Numbered from the stretch's first letter, positions 51,488 to 60,291 are shown. The stretch: DNA of 64,000 bases from Pseudoroseomonas cervicalis (GCF_030818485.1 NZ_JAUTAJ010000002.1:186001-250000); one strand, 5' to 3'. Program-made: numbers and translations. The notes: a model not told the origin generated them from the letters alone.

Positions 51488-53086
51488 TCAGGCCTTGTGG
51501 TAGAGCACCGGCACGGCGGCATCGACCAGCACCTCGACCAGCGCCGGCCCCTCCGAGGCCAGCGCCGCCGCCAGCGCGGCGTCGAGCTGCGCGGGCTCCG
51601 CCACGCGCTGCGCCTCGCAGCCCATGCTGCGGGCCAATGCGACGAAATCGATGCCCGGCAGCTCGATGCCCGGCACGCCGCGGATCTGCAGCACCTGGCT
51701 GAAGGAGCGCATGGCGCCGTAGCCGGCATTGTTGATGACGATGATGGTGAGCGGCAGCCGGTGCTGCACGGCGGTCCAGAGCGCCTGCGGCGAATACATC
51801 ATCGAGCCGTCGCCGATCAGGCAGACCACCCGCTCGCCCGGCCGCCCCAGCGCCACGCCGACCGCCCCGGGCAGCCCATAGCCCAGCCCGCCGCTGGCCA
51901 TGGTGAAGAAGCTGCCCCAGCGGTTGCGCGGCAGCTGCGCCTGCATCGCCGGGCGATGGGAGGGCGCTTCCTCCACCAGGATGGCGCCTTCCGGCATCGC
52001 CTGGTGCAGCCGGTGCAGCAGATACTCGGCCGGGATCGGGCTGGCCGGTGCGGGCGCCGCCGGGCGCGGCCGCGGGGCGGGCGGGGCGCGATCCGCCTGA
52101 GGCAGCAGCGCCGCCAGCGCCGGCAGGGCCAGCCGCAGGCTGCCGCGCACCGACAGCCCGGCCGGGGCGGAGGCGGCCGTCTCCCCATCCGCCGTGACAT
52201 GCAGGATGGTGGTGCCGTCGCGGAACACCGAGGCCTCGCCCGGCACATGGAAGGTGAAGACCGGCGCGCCGAGCACCAGCACCACATCATGCCGCGCCAG
52301 CGCCGCCGACACCGCCTGCGGCGCGGCGGCCAGGAAGCCGGCGAACAGGGGATGTTCCTCGGGGAAGGCGATGCGGGCGGCGAAGGGGCTGGCCAGCACC
52401 GGGGCGCGCAGCCGCTCGGCCAGCGCCACCAAAGCCGGGCCGGCGCCTTCCTCATCCACCTCCGGCCCCACCACCAGCACCGGGTCGCGCGCGGCGGAGA
52501 GCGCCTGCGCCACCTCCTGCAGCAGCGCCGGATCGGGGGCGGTGTCGCGCGCCACGCGGCGCGGCGGCAGCGGCGCGCAGGGCGCGTTCCAGTCATCGGA
52601 GGGGATGGAGACGAAGCAGGGGCCGCAGGGCCGCTGCTCGGCCATGTGGAAGGCCTGGGCGATGGCGGCCGGCACATCCTCGGCCCGCGCCGGCTCCACG
52701 CTGAACTTCACATAGGGGCGCGGGAAGGACGCCGCATCACTGGCGCCCAGGAACGGGAAATTCGGCAGCAGGGCGCGCGCCTGCTGCCCGGCGGTGATCA
52801 CCATCGGCGCCTGATTCTTCCAGGCGGTGAACAGATTGCCCAGCGCATGGCCGAGCCCCGCCGCCGAATGCAGGTTGACGAAGGCGGCCCGCCCGGTCGC
52901 CCGCGCATGGCCATCCGCCATGCCGACCACCGAGGCCTCCTGCAGCCCCAGCACGTAGCGGATGTCGTCCGGCCAGCGCTCCAGGAAACCCAGCTCGGTG
53001 GAGCCGGGATTGCCGAACACCGTGTCGATGCCCCGCTGCCGCAGCAGGTCGAGCACCGCCTGCCGCACCGTGACCGGGCCGCTCAT
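51488..53086 (-). CDS. mdlC: Benzoylformate decarboxylase (ThDP-dependent)
   Basis: 532 residues. The catalytic Glu lies in YVLGLQEASVVGMADGHARATG. The N-terminal FGNPGSTELGFL provides the active-site Ser of benzoylformate decarboxylases, and the His of NLHSAAGLGHALGNL is also characteristic. The thiamine diphosphate motif is LIGDGSMMYSPQALWTAVQHRLPLTIIVINN. It decarboxylates 2-oxo-2-phenylacetate (or a substituted analogue) to the aldehyde. The stop-start junctions with MarR (4-base overlap) and the aldehyde dehydrogenase (11-base gap) define one operon. Mandelate dehydrogenase is missing, so the upstream substrate supply is unknown. Confidence 0.9.
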   Translation of the reverse strand: MSGPVTVRQAVLDLLRQRGIDTVFGNPGSTELGFLERWPDDIRYVLGLQEASVVGMADGHARATGRAAFVNLHSAAGLGHALGNLFTAWKNQAPMVITAGQQARALLPNFPFLGASDAASFPRPYVKFSVEPARAEDVPAAIAQAFHMAEQRPCGPCFVSIPSDDWNAPCAPLPPRRVARDTAPDPALLQEVAQALSAARDPVLVVGPEVDEEGAGPALVALAERLRAPVLASPFAARIAFPEEHPLFAGFLAAAPQAVSAALARHDVVLVLGAPVFTFHVPGEASVFRDGTTILHVTADGETAASAPAGLSVRGSLRLALPALAALLPQADRAPPAPRPRPAAPAPASPIPAEYLLHRLHQAMPEGAILVEEAPSHRPAMQAQLPRNRWGSFFTMASGGLGYGLPGAVGVALGRPGERVVCLIGDGSMMYSPQALWTAVQHRLPLTIIVINNAGYGAMRSFSQVLQIRGVPGIELPGIDFVALARSMGCEAQRVAEPAQLDAALAAALASEGPALVEVLVDAAVPVLYHKA

Positions 53087-53634
53087 GCGCCGAGCCCGAT
53101 CACCAGCCGGCGCAAAATGGCCAGGAAGGCATCGCGGTTCTCGGGGCCCACCAGCGCGTCCAGCTGCGCATCATGAGCGGCCGCATGGGCCGCGAGGGTG
53201 GAGAGCGCCGCCTCGCCCGCCGGCGTCAGGGTCAGCGCGTAGCTGCGCCGGTCCTGTTCCTGGCGCTGCCGCTGGATCAGCCCGCGCTTCTCCAGATCGG
53301 CCAGGGCCGGGGTCAGGGTGGATTTGTCACGCCCCGCCGCGGCGCCGAGCGCCGTCTGCGACAGGCCGGGATTGGCGCCGATGATGGCCAGGATGGCGAA
53401 GCGGCCGGGGCGCAGCGCCGTGTCGCCGCTGCGCCGGGCGAAAGCCTGGAAGGAGGCCTCCTGCGCCAGGCGCAGCTGGAAGCCCAGCAGCCCGTCCAGC
53501 CCGCCCAGCTGCAGCCGCTCGGCCGGCGGGGTGGCGGCGGCCAGCACCGGGCGGCCGGGCAGGCCGCCCTGCGGGGCCAGGCTGGCGGGGGCAGCGGCGC
53601 GCCGGGGCGGCCGCGCGGCGGCGGGCTTGCTCAC
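53083..53634 (-). CDS. MarR-family transcriptional regulator
   Basis: 183 residues. The winged helix reads LRPGRFAILAIIGANPGLSQTALGAAAGRDKSTLTPALADLEKRGLIQRQRQEQDRRSYALTLTPAGEAAL, which is typical MarR. Start: GTG 53634 has GGGAGGAG 6-7 bases before it; the frame is open much further but with no conserved sequence. It begins the operon with the decarboxylase, overlapping it by 4 bases. A palindrome lies in the divergent promoter region. It probably responds to an aromatic acid or aldehyde ligand. Confidence 0.91.
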   Translation of the reverse strand: MSKPAAARPPRRAAAPASLAPQGGLPGRPVLAAATPPAERLQLGGLDGLLGFQLRLAQEASFQAFARRSGDTALRPGRFAILAIIGANPGLSQTALGAAAGRDKSTLTPALADLEKRGLIQRQRQEQDRRSYALTLTPAGEAALSTLAAHAAAHDAQLDALVGPENRDAFLAILRRLVIGLGA

Positions 53635-53711
53635 GATCGTCTCCTCCCTGCGCGCCGGCCTTGGGCTGGCCGGTCGCGCCTTGCGGCCGGGTGGACCCTC
53701 CCGGCGAATCG

Positions 53712-53723
53712 TAGGATATCCAA
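53712..53723. promoter_or_regulatory. MarR operator candidate around GGATATCC
   Basis: TAGGATATCCAA is an 8-bp perfect palindrome with partly symmetric flanks. It lies between the MarR start and the divergent racemase, about 80 bases from the MarR start, in a relatively AT-rich patch. Confidence 0.6.
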
Positions 53724-53826
53724 CTTTCTGCGCGGCCCGCAAGCCGCCTGTTTGCCACCCCCCCGTTGCCACGCGGCGCGGCGCCGCCAGAATGCCGCCC
53801 TCGCACCGCCATGCCCGGGAGGCCCG

Positions 53827-54489
53827 ATGCGCATCGCCCTGATCCACGCCCTGCGCCATTCGCCGCCGCCGGTGGAGGCCGCCTTCGCCCGGCTCTGGCC
53901 CGAGGCGCGGCTGATGAACCTGCTGGATGACAGCCTCTCGGCCGATCTGGCGCGGGAGGGGCGGCTGACCGAGGCGATGACCCGCCGCTTCCTGGCCCTG
54001 GCGCGCTATGCGGTGGGCACCGGGGCGCAGGGCATCCTGTTCACCTGCTCCGCCTTCGGCCCCTGCATCGAGGCGGTGCAGCGCGAGCTGGCGCCGCTGC
54101 CGGTGCTGAAGCCGAATGAGGCGATGATCGAGGAGGCGCTGGCCACCGCCGGCCCCAGCGGCAAGGTCGGTCTGCTGGCCAGCTTCGCGCCGACGCTTTC
54201 CTCCATGCCGCCGGAATTCCCCGCCGGGCTGCGCCTGGTGCCGAAGCTGGCCGAGGGCGCCCTGGCCGCGCTGGATGCCGGCGATGTCGCCGGGCATGAC
54301 CGGCTGGCGCAGCGCGCGGCGCAGGATCTGGCGGGCTGCGACCTGATCGCCCTGGCGCAGTTCAGCCTGGCCTCGGCCGCGCCCGGCATCGCCGCGGCGA
54401 CCGGCCGGAAGGTGCTGACCACCCCCGACAGCGCCGTGCGTAAGCTGCGCCGGCTGCTGCGCGGCGGAGACGCTGACGCCAGGGTTTGA
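53827..54489 (+). CDS. Asp/Glu racemase superfamily protein
   Basis: 220 residues. MRIALIHALRHSPPPVEAAF is the usual start of the family. The first catalytic Cys lies in GILFTCSAFGPCIEAV. The second active-site position, usually a Cys late in the protein, reads LIALAQFSLASAAPG with Ser instead of Cys. Related one-Cys members include arylmalonate decarboxylase-like and other non-canonical enzymes. The gene is divergent from the MarR/decarboxylase operon, so it may act on an aryl acid. A role as mandelate racemase replacement is speculation. A weak hairpin (GGGACG/CGTCCC, 54493-54510) follows the stop. Confidence 0.85.
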   Translation: MRIALIHALRHSPPPVEAAFARLWPEARLMNLLDDSLSADLAREGRLTEAMTRRFLALARYAVGTGAQGILFTCSAFGPCIEAVQRELAPLPVLKPNEAMIEEALATAGPSGKVGLLASFAPTLSSMPPEFPAGLRLVPKLAEGALAALDAGDVAGHDRLAQRAAQDLAGCDLIALAQFSLASAAPGIAAATGRKVLTTPDSAVRKLRRLLRGGDADARV

Positions 54490-54555
54490 GACGGGACGGC
54501 AGGACGTCCCCCGCCTTCCGGGCTAGGCTGATCGCATCCTGCAAGGAGCACCGCC

Positions 54556-54711
54556 ATGGCCGCGCAGCCGCCCAACCCGCCCCCAGCCCCCGCCCGGCCG
54601 AAGCCGGACGGCCAGGCCGCGACGCCCGCCGCGGCCGCGCCGGCCGAGCTGAGCCCCGAACAGCTGGACGGCATCGCCGGCGGGCCGGTGCCGATCCGCT
54701 TCCTGTCCTGA
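54556..54711 (+). CDS. Short peptide with a double-glycine leader-like motif
   Basis: 51 residues. A strong Shine-Dalgarno AAGGAG lies 7 bases before ATG 54556, and GCTAGG (54522) resembles a -10 element. The N-terminus is Pro/Ala-rich and the middle reads ELSPEQLDGIAGG (residues 31-43), followed by an eight-residue tail PVPIRFLS. The Leu-Ser-x-x-x-Leu-x-x-Ile-x-Gly-Gly form is like the leader of double-glycine peptides (bacteriocins and nitrile-hydratase-leader peptides). No peptidase-containing ABC transporter or modification enzyme is adjacent. Expression seems likely; the function is not known. Confidence 0.65.
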   Translation: MAAQPPNPPPAPARPKPDGQAATPAAAAPAELSPEQLDGIAGGPVPIRFLS

Positions 54712-54828
54712 GCGCCCGCCGCGCAGGGGATTCGTGGCTTTTCTGTCACAGTTCCGACGCGCGGCGCCCTGCGCGCAACATTGCCCCGGTTGGCGGGTTT
54801 CCATCGCGTGACAGCGGAGTGCGTGACC

Positions 54829-55035
54829 ATGGGCCAAGCCGAACTCAGTGCCGGACAGCGGGGCAGGGGCTGGGTGCGCCCTTCGCCGGCCGAACGGGCG
54901 CTGGATGGCTGGCTGCGCGATGGGCTGCAGCGCCGCTACGGTGCGCCGCCGGAGGAGGAGACCCCGGCCGAGCTGCTGGACCTGCTGGATCGGGAGGCGC
55001 TGCGCCTGGGCGGCCCCTCCGGCCTGGCCAACTGA
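54829..55035 (+). CDS. NepR-like anti-sigma factor (general stress response)
   Basis: 68 residues. The conserved NepR spacing is present: WLRDGLQRRY, then EE-TP nine residues after the Tyr, then AELLDLLDREALR, matching the family's L-R-x-x-Y...E-P-x-P-x-x-x-L-x-L-L pattern. In Alphaproteobacteria NepR sequesters the sigma factor EcfG until phosphorylated PhyR captures it. No ecfG or phyR gene is in the window, which is unusual. ATG 54829 is preferred; a TTG at 54781 would add a non-conserved stretch. GCGGAG lies about 10 bases upstream. Confidence 0.72.
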   Translation: MGQAELSAGQRGRGWVRPSPAERALDGWLRDGLQRRYGAPPEEETPAELLDLLDREALRLGGPSGLAN

Positions 55036-55078
55036 GAATCCTCTTCTATCTTCCTGATTCTGAAGTATTTTCCCTGCG

Positions 55079-56428
55079 TCAGGCCACGCGCATATCGCGC
55101 AGCAGCTCGCTCAGCGTCTGACTGAGCGCGGCGGAGCTGCCCGACAGATTGACCGCGGCGCTGTTCAGCCGGGAGGCACCATCCGCGCCCTCCCCGGCAT
55201 CGCTGCGCAGGGCCTGCATCAGCTGCTCCACCCTCCGGTTGTTGGCGGCGGCCTGGGCGGCGCTGCGCGCGATCTCGCTGGTGGCGCCGCCCTGCTCCTG
55301 AACCGCGGCGGCAATGGCGGATGTCAATCCGCTGATATCGTTGATGACCTGGGCGATGCCGCGGATCGATTCCACCGCCTGCTGGGTGGCCTGCTGGGTC
55401 TGGGCGATCTGGCTGCTGATCTCCTCCGTGGCGCGGGCGGTCTGGCTGGCCAGGTTCTTCACCTCCGAGGCGACCACGGCGAAACCCTTGCCGGCCTCGC
55501 CGGCGCGGGCCGCCTCGATCGTCGCGTTCAGCGCCAGAAGGTTGGTCTGGCCGGCGATGCTGCTGATCAGCTGCACCACATCGCCGATGCGGCCGGCGCC
55601 TTCGGCCAGGGCCTGCACCACCCCATCGGTGCGGCGGGCATCCTGCACCGCGCGTTCCGTCATGCTGGTGGATTGGCTGAGGCGGCGGTTGATCTCGCTG
55701 ATCGAGGCGGAGAGCTCCTCCGCCGCCGCGGCCATGGTCTGCACCCCGGCATTGGCCTCGGCCACCGCCTGCGCGGCCTGGTCGGCCTTCTGCGCCGAAT
55801 GCTCGGAGGAGGCGGCGATCTGCCCGGCGGTCTGCAGGAATTCCCCGGTCGAGCTCTCGATCCCGGCGACGACGCCCTTCAGCCTGCCCTGGAAGGTCGC
55901 GGCCAGCTTGTCGAGACCCTTGCTGCGGGTGGCCTGCTCGGCCGCCGCATAGGTCTCCAGCAGCACCTCGAGATCGTACCAGGCGGCCTTCTGCAGGGCG
56001 ATGCGGAAGCCGTGCCGGTTGTTGGAGGCCCTGCGCGACATGAAGCGGCCGCAGGGCTTGTCCAGGCCGAGGTCGCGCAGCACGCCGTTCAGCACGATGG
56101 AATGGCAGATGGTGACGGCATAGGCCGGCACGCCATGGTCATAGAGCGTCTGGGCCAGGGCGCGGGCGGATTCCATGAAGCCGTGGCCGATATTGCCGGC
56201 GGCGACCCGCTGCCAATGCGCCGTGCGCACCTGGTGCACCTCGGGGTCCATCAGCGCCGCCTGAATCTCCGGCCAATGGCCGAAGCGCGGATGCAGCTCG
56301 ACCAGCAGCTGGGGTATGCGACGCTGCGCATACTCGGCGGCCCGGTCGCGCAGCATCTGCCACTCGTCCTCGGTGATGGCGAAGGCGTCGAAGCGCTTGA
56401 GCTGTGCCGGCTCGTGCGTGGCGGACAT
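55079..56428 (-). CDS. Soluble methyl-accepting chemotaxis protein with globin-like sensor
   Basis: 449 residues with no transmembrane segment. The N-terminal 170 residues resemble a protoglobin/globin-coupled sensor: [17 protein letters not shown], then [42 protein letters not shown]. The proximal haem His cannot be placed with confidence. The C-terminal signalling domain contains the tip hairpin [55 protein letters not shown]. It likely senses oxygen or another gas in the cytoplasm and controls CheA. ATG 56428 has GAGGAGG four bases upstream. No other chemotaxis genes are adjacent. Confidence 0.85.
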   Translation of the reverse strand: MSATHEPAQLKRFDAFAITEDEWQMLRDRAAEYAQRRIPQLLVELHPRFGHWPEIQAALMDPEVHQVRTAHWQRVAAGNIGHGFMESARALAQTLYDHGVPAYAVTICHSIVLNGVLRDLGLDKPCGRFMSRRASNNRHGFRIALQKAAWYDLEVLLETYAAAEQATRSKGLDKLAATFQGRLKGVVAGIESSTGEFLQTAGQIAASSEHSAQKADQAAQAVAEANAGVQTMAAAAEELSASISEINRRLSQSTSMTERAVQDARRTDGVVQALAEGAGRIGDVVQLISSIAGQTNLLALNATIEAARAGEAGKGFAVVASEVKNLASQTARATEEISSQIAQTQQATQQAVESIRGIAQVINDISGLTSAIAAAVQEQGGATSEIARSAAQAAANNRRVEQLMQALRSDAGEGADGASRLNSAAVNLSGSSAALSQTLSELLRDMRVA

Positions 56429-56564
56429 GGAACCTCCTCGGTTCCGGCCAGCATGCCATCGCAAGGATGAAGAGCCGGTAATCAGGGGCGCCGCGATGGC
56501 CGGCGTTTGACAGGGCGCGCCCGATCGTCAAGCTGTCCCCGTTCTGAGCCCCAGGAGCCCCGCC

Positions 56565-58892
56565 ATGTCGCAGACCACCGACCGCCCGGAAGAGCCCGCG
56601 CTGCGCGACGGCTTCCGCCAGCACAGCTCGCATTGGGGGGTGTTCACCGCGCGCATGCGGCCCGAGGGGCTGGAGGTGCGGCCGCATCCGGGCGACCCGG
56701 ACCCGAACGGGATTCTCGACAATTTCCCCGCCGCCCTGCGGCACGAGGCGCGCATCGCCCAGCCCATGGTTCGCCGCGGCTGGCTGGAGCGCGGCCCGGG
56801 CCCGGATGCGCGGCGCGGCCGGGACGAATTCGTCCCCGTCTCCTGGGAAAAGGCGCTGGACCTGCTGGCCGGGGAGCTGTCGCGGGTGCGCGACCAGCAT
56901 GGCGCCGGCGCGGTGTTCGGCGGCTCCTATGGCTGGGCCAGCGCCGGGCGCTTCCACCATGCACAGAGCCAGGTGCACCGTTTCCTGAACACCGCGCTCG
57001 GCGGCTATGTGCGCTCGGTTAACAGCTACAGCTCGGGCGCGGCGACGGTGATCGTGCCGCATATCCTCGGCGACTATGAGGACCTGACCAAGCACAACGT
57101 CACCTGGGAGCAGATCGCCGAGCACAGCGACGTGGTGCTGGCCTTTGGCGGCATGGCGCTGAAGAACTCGATGGTGGCGGGGGGCGGCATCAGCCAGCAT
57201 GTCGAGCGCGGCGCGATGGACCGCGCCCGCGCGCGCGGCTGCCGCTTCGTGCTGGTCGGGCCGCTGCGCAGCGACCTGCCGGAGGAGGCGGGGGCCGAAT
57301 GGCTCAGCCTGCGCCCCAACACCGACACGGCGCTGATGCTGGCGCTGACCCACACGCTGGCGGCGGAGGGGCTGCATGACCGCGCCTTCCTCGACCGCTA
57401 CACCACCGGCTGGGCGGTGTTCGAGGATTACCTGATGGGCCGCACCGACGGCCAGCCCAAGGACGCCGAATGGGCCGCCGGCATCACCGGCATGGCGGCG
57501 GCGGACATCCTGGCGCTGGCGCGCAGCCTGGCCGGCAAGCGGGTGCTGGTGGTGGTCGCCCATGCGCTGCAGCGCGCCGAGCATGGCGAGCAGCCGGTGT
57601 GGATGGGCATGACGCTGGCGGCGGCGCTCGGGCAGATCGGCCTGCCCGGCGGCGGCTATGGCTATGCGCTGGGCGCCATCGGCTATTACGGCCGGCGCTA
57701 CAACGCCGTGCCGGTGCCGACCCTCTCCCAGGGCCGCAACAAGATCGCCGATTTCATCCCCGTGGCGCGCATTTCCGACATGCTGCTGAACCCGGGCGGC
57801 GCCTATCGCTACAATGGCCAGACGCGGCACTACCCGGACATCAAGCTGGTCTACTGGGCCGGCGGCAACCCGTTCCACCACCACCAGGACCTGAACCGCC
57901 TGCGCCAGGCCTTCGCCCGTATCGACACGCTGGTGGTGCATGAGCTGGCCTGGACCGCGACCGCCCGCCACGCCGATATCGTGCTGCCCTGCACCATGAC
58001 GCTGGAGCGCGAGGATCTTGGCGCCAGCTCCAACGATCCGCTGCTGGTCGCCATGCACCGGCTGGCCGAGCCCTATGGCCAGGCGCGCGACGATTACGAC
58101 ATCTTCTCGGGTCTGGCCGAGCGGATGGGGGTGGGCGAGGCCTTCACCGAGGGGCGCAGCAGCCGGCAATGGCTGGAGCATCTCTATGAGCGCACCCGCG
58201 CGGCGCTGGAGGCGATCGGCGCCCCCGCTCCGGGCTTCGAGGAGTTCTGGCGGCAGGGCACGCTGAAGCTGCCGCAGGCCCCCGATGATGGCGGCAAGCT
58301 GCGCGCCTTCCGCGAGGATCCGGAGGCCAACCGCCTTTCCACCCCCTCCGGCCGGCTGGAGATCTATTCCGAGACGGTGGCCCGCTTCGGCGAGGCCGAT
58401 TGCCCCGGCCACCCGGCCTGGCTGCCGCCCGAGGACGTGCCGCGCGCCGAGGCGCCGCTGGTGCTGGTGGCCAACCAGCCGGCGACGCGGCTGCACAGCC
58501 AGCTGGATTTCGGCGGCCATTCGCAGGAGTCCAAGCATCGCGGGCGGGAGGTGGCGCGCATGCACCCTGCCGACGCCGCCGCGCGCGGCATCCAGGATGG
58601 CGACGTCATCCGCCTGTTCAACGAGCGCGGCGCCTGCCTCGCCGGGGTGCGGCTGGATGAGGGCGTGCGCCAGGGCGTGGTGCAGCTGGCCACCGGCGCC
58701 TGGTACGACCCGGCGGATCCGGAGGAGGAAAAATCCCTCTGCGTCCACGGCAACCCGAATGTGCTGACGCGCGATGTCGGCACCTCGAACCTGGCGCAGG
58801 GCTGCACCGGGCAGCTCACCACCATCGAGGTCGAGCGCTTCGACGGCAATCTGCCGCCGATTCAGGCCTTCCGGCCGCCCCAGGCGGCCTGA
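56565..58892 (+). CDS. bisC: Molybdopterin oxidoreductase, BisC/TorA type
   Basis: 775 residues, DMSO-reductase superfamily, no N-terminal Fe-S Cys motif and no Tat signal. SSHWGVFTARMRPEGLEVRPHPGDPDPNGILDNFPAAL is the usual start. The Mo-ligand Ser lies in VNSYSSGAATVIVPHILGDYED. Other motifs are HADIVLPCTMTLEREDLGASSNDP and LVANQPATRLHSQLDFGGHSQESKHRGREVARMHPADAAARGIQDGD. It resembles the cytoplasmic biotin sulfoxide reductase. It reduces S- or N-oxides, using an electron donor not obvious here. The downstream AroE-like gene starts 4 bases after its stop and is probably cotranscribed. Confidence 0.9.
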   Translation: MSQTTDRPEEPALRDGFRQHSSHWGVFTARMRPEGLEVRPHPGDPDPNGILDNFPAALRHEARIAQPMVRRGWLERGPGPDARRGRDEFVPVSWEKALDLLAGELSRVRDQHGAGAVFGGSYGWASAGRFHHAQSQVHRFLNTALGGYVRSVNSYSSGAATVIVPHILGDYEDLTKHNVTWEQIAEHSDVVLAFGGMALKNSMVAGGGISQHVERGAMDRARARGCRFVLVGPLRSDLPEEAGAEWLSLRPNTDTALMLALTHTLAAEGLHDRAFLDRYTTGWAVFEDYLMGRTDGQPKDAEWAAGITGMAAADILALARSLAGKRVLVVVAHALQRAEHGEQPVWMGMTLAAALGQIGLPGGGYGYALGAIGYYGRRYNAVPVPTLSQGRNKIADFIPVARISDMLLNPGGAYRYNGQTRHYPDIKLVYWAGGNPFHHHQDLNRLRQAFARIDTLVVHELAWTATARHADIVLPCTMTLEREDLGASSNDPLLVAMHRLAEPYGQARDDYDIFSGLAERMGVGEAFTEGRSSRQWLEHLYERTRAALEAIGAPAPGFEEFWRQGTLKLPQAPDDGGKLRAFREDPEANRLSTPSGRLEIYSETVARFGEADCPGHPAWLPPEDVPRAEAPLVLVANQPATRLHSQLDFGGHSQESKHRGREVARMHPADAAARGIQDGDVIRLFNERGACLAGVRLDEGVRQGVVQLATGAWYDPADPEEEKSLCVHGNPNVLTRDVGTSNLAQGCTGQLTTIEVERFDGNLPPIQAFRPPQAA

Positions 58893-58896
58893 GGGC

Positions 58897-59745
58897 ATGG
58901 GGTATCCCGCCGCCGGGCAGCGCGGCCGCTTCATCGGCCGCGACACGGTGCTGTGCATGTCGCTGGCCGGGCGGCCGGGCAGCTTCGGCTCGCGCTTCCA
59001 CAACCATCTCTATGAGCAGCTGGGGATGGATTGGGCCTACAAGGCCTTCACCACCGCCGATCTGCCGGCGGCGATCGCCGGGCTGCGCGCCTTCGGCATC
59101 CGCGGCTGCGCCGTGTCGATGCCGTTCAAGGAAGCCTGCATCCCGCTGCTGGATGGGCTGGCCCCGTCCGCGGCGGCGATCGGCTCGGTCAACACCATCG
59201 TCAATGATGATGGCGTGCTGACCGGGCACAACACCGACTACGCCGCCATCGCGCCGCTGCTGGCCAGGCATGGCGTGCCGCCCGGCACGCGCTTCGCCGC
59301 GCGCGGCAGCGGCGGCATGGGCAAGGCGGTGATCTCCGCGCTGCGCGACGCGGGCTTCCGCGATGGCACGGTGGTGGCGCGCAACGCGGCCGCCGGCCGC
59401 GCCCTGGCCGAGGCTTGCGGCTATCGCTGGAGCGCCGAGCCGGTGGCCGCGCCGCTGCTGGTCAACGTCACGCCCATCGGCATGGCGGGCGGGCCGGAGG
59501 CCGAGGCGCTGGCCTTCCCCGAGGCGATGATCGAGGCGGCCGAGGCGGTGTTCGACGTCGTCCACCTGCCGCCGGAGACGCCGCTGCTGCGCCGCGCCCG
59601 GGCGCTGGGCAAGGTGGTCATCACCGGGGTCGAGGTGGCGGTGCTGCAGGCGCTGGAACAGTTCGTGCTCTATACCGGCCAGCGCCCGACCGAGGCGCAG
59701 GTCGCCGCCGCCGCCGCCTATGCGCGGGGTGAGACCGAGCGCTGA
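58897..59745 (+). CDS. Shikimate 5-dehydrogenase-like protein (AroE family)
   Basis: 282 residues. The substrate domain has VSMPFKEACIPLLDGL (catalytic Lys in PFKE) and SVNTIVNDDGVLTGHNTDYAAI (catalytic Asp in NTD). The nucleotide-binding loop is GSGGMGKAVISALRDAGF. The sequence deviates enough from canonical AroE that an alternative substrate (quinate-like or other) is possible. It lies 4 bases after the BisC-type gene. The unusual pairing with a molybdoenzyme gives no clear pathway. ATG 58897 is the only suitable start after the upstream stop. Confidence 0.87.
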   Translation: MGYPAAGQRGRFIGRDTVLCMSLAGRPGSFGSRFHNHLYEQLGMDWAYKAFTTADLPAAIAGLRAFGIRGCAVSMPFKEACIPLLDGLAPSAAAIGSVNTIVNDDGVLTGHNTDYAAIAPLLARHGVPPGTRFAARGSGGMGKAVISALRDAGFRDGTVVARNAAAGRALAEACGYRWSAEPVAAPLLVNVTPIGMAGGPEAEALAFPEAMIEAAEAVFDVVHLPPETPLLRRARALGKVVITGVEVAVLQALEQFVLYTGQRPTEAQVAAAAAYARGETER

Positions 59746-59766
59746 GCGCGCGCGCGAGGACACGCC

Positions 59767-60291
59767 ATGTCGGAATACACGGATTACTACGCGCTGCGCA
59801 CTGACGATCCGGCATGGCTGCGCGACGCCCTGGTGGCCGCGGGGGCCGAGGCGGTGATCTTCGACACGGAGATCGAGACGCCGGCCCGCCCCGCCTGGTG
59901 CCCCGTCGCGCTGTTCGGCGATGATGCGGTGCTGGCGCGGCTCGGGCCCGCAATCCATATCCGGGTGGATGAGGACCAGCATGGCTGGCAGCTCAGCCTG
60001 CTGTCGGAGGAAGGCTATCGCAGCGTCACCTTCTTCGACCGGCCCTTCGGCCAGGATGGCCATGTGCCGGACGGTTTTCTGCCAGTGCCGCCGGCGCCGA
60101 TCCCGCCGCAGGGCGAGGCTTTCCTCGCCCGATTCTTCGGACTGGACTGGGCGGTGCTGCGGCCGGTCCTGGTGCCGGGCGGCTTCGAGGCCTTCTGCGA
60201 CGCCACCGGCCTGCCCTGCCTGATCCTGCTCGACCAGCACATCCGCATCCCGCCGCCGGGCGGGGCCGTGCTGGCCTCGGAACTCGGCTGA
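59767..60291 (+). CDS. Acidic protein of unknown function
   Basis: 174 residues, strongly acidic (MSEYTDYYALRTDDPAWLRDAL, FDTEIETPARP, IRVDEDQHGWQLSLLSEEGYRSVTFFDRPFGQDGH). It has no signal peptide, membrane helix or recognised motif. It starts 21 bases after the AroE-like gene. The downstream neighbours form a type VI secretion effector module, so it could be an orphan immunity or accessory protein, but nothing in the sequence demonstrates that. Confidence 0.6.
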   Translation: MSEYTDYYALRTDDPAWLRDALVAAGAEAVIFDTEIETPARPAWCPVALFGDDAVLARLGPAIHIRVDEDQHGWQLSLLSEEGYRSVTFFDRPFGQDGHVPDGFLPVPPAPIPPQGEAFLARFFGLDWAVLRPVLVPGGFEAFCDATGLPCLILLDQHIRIPPPGGAVLASELG

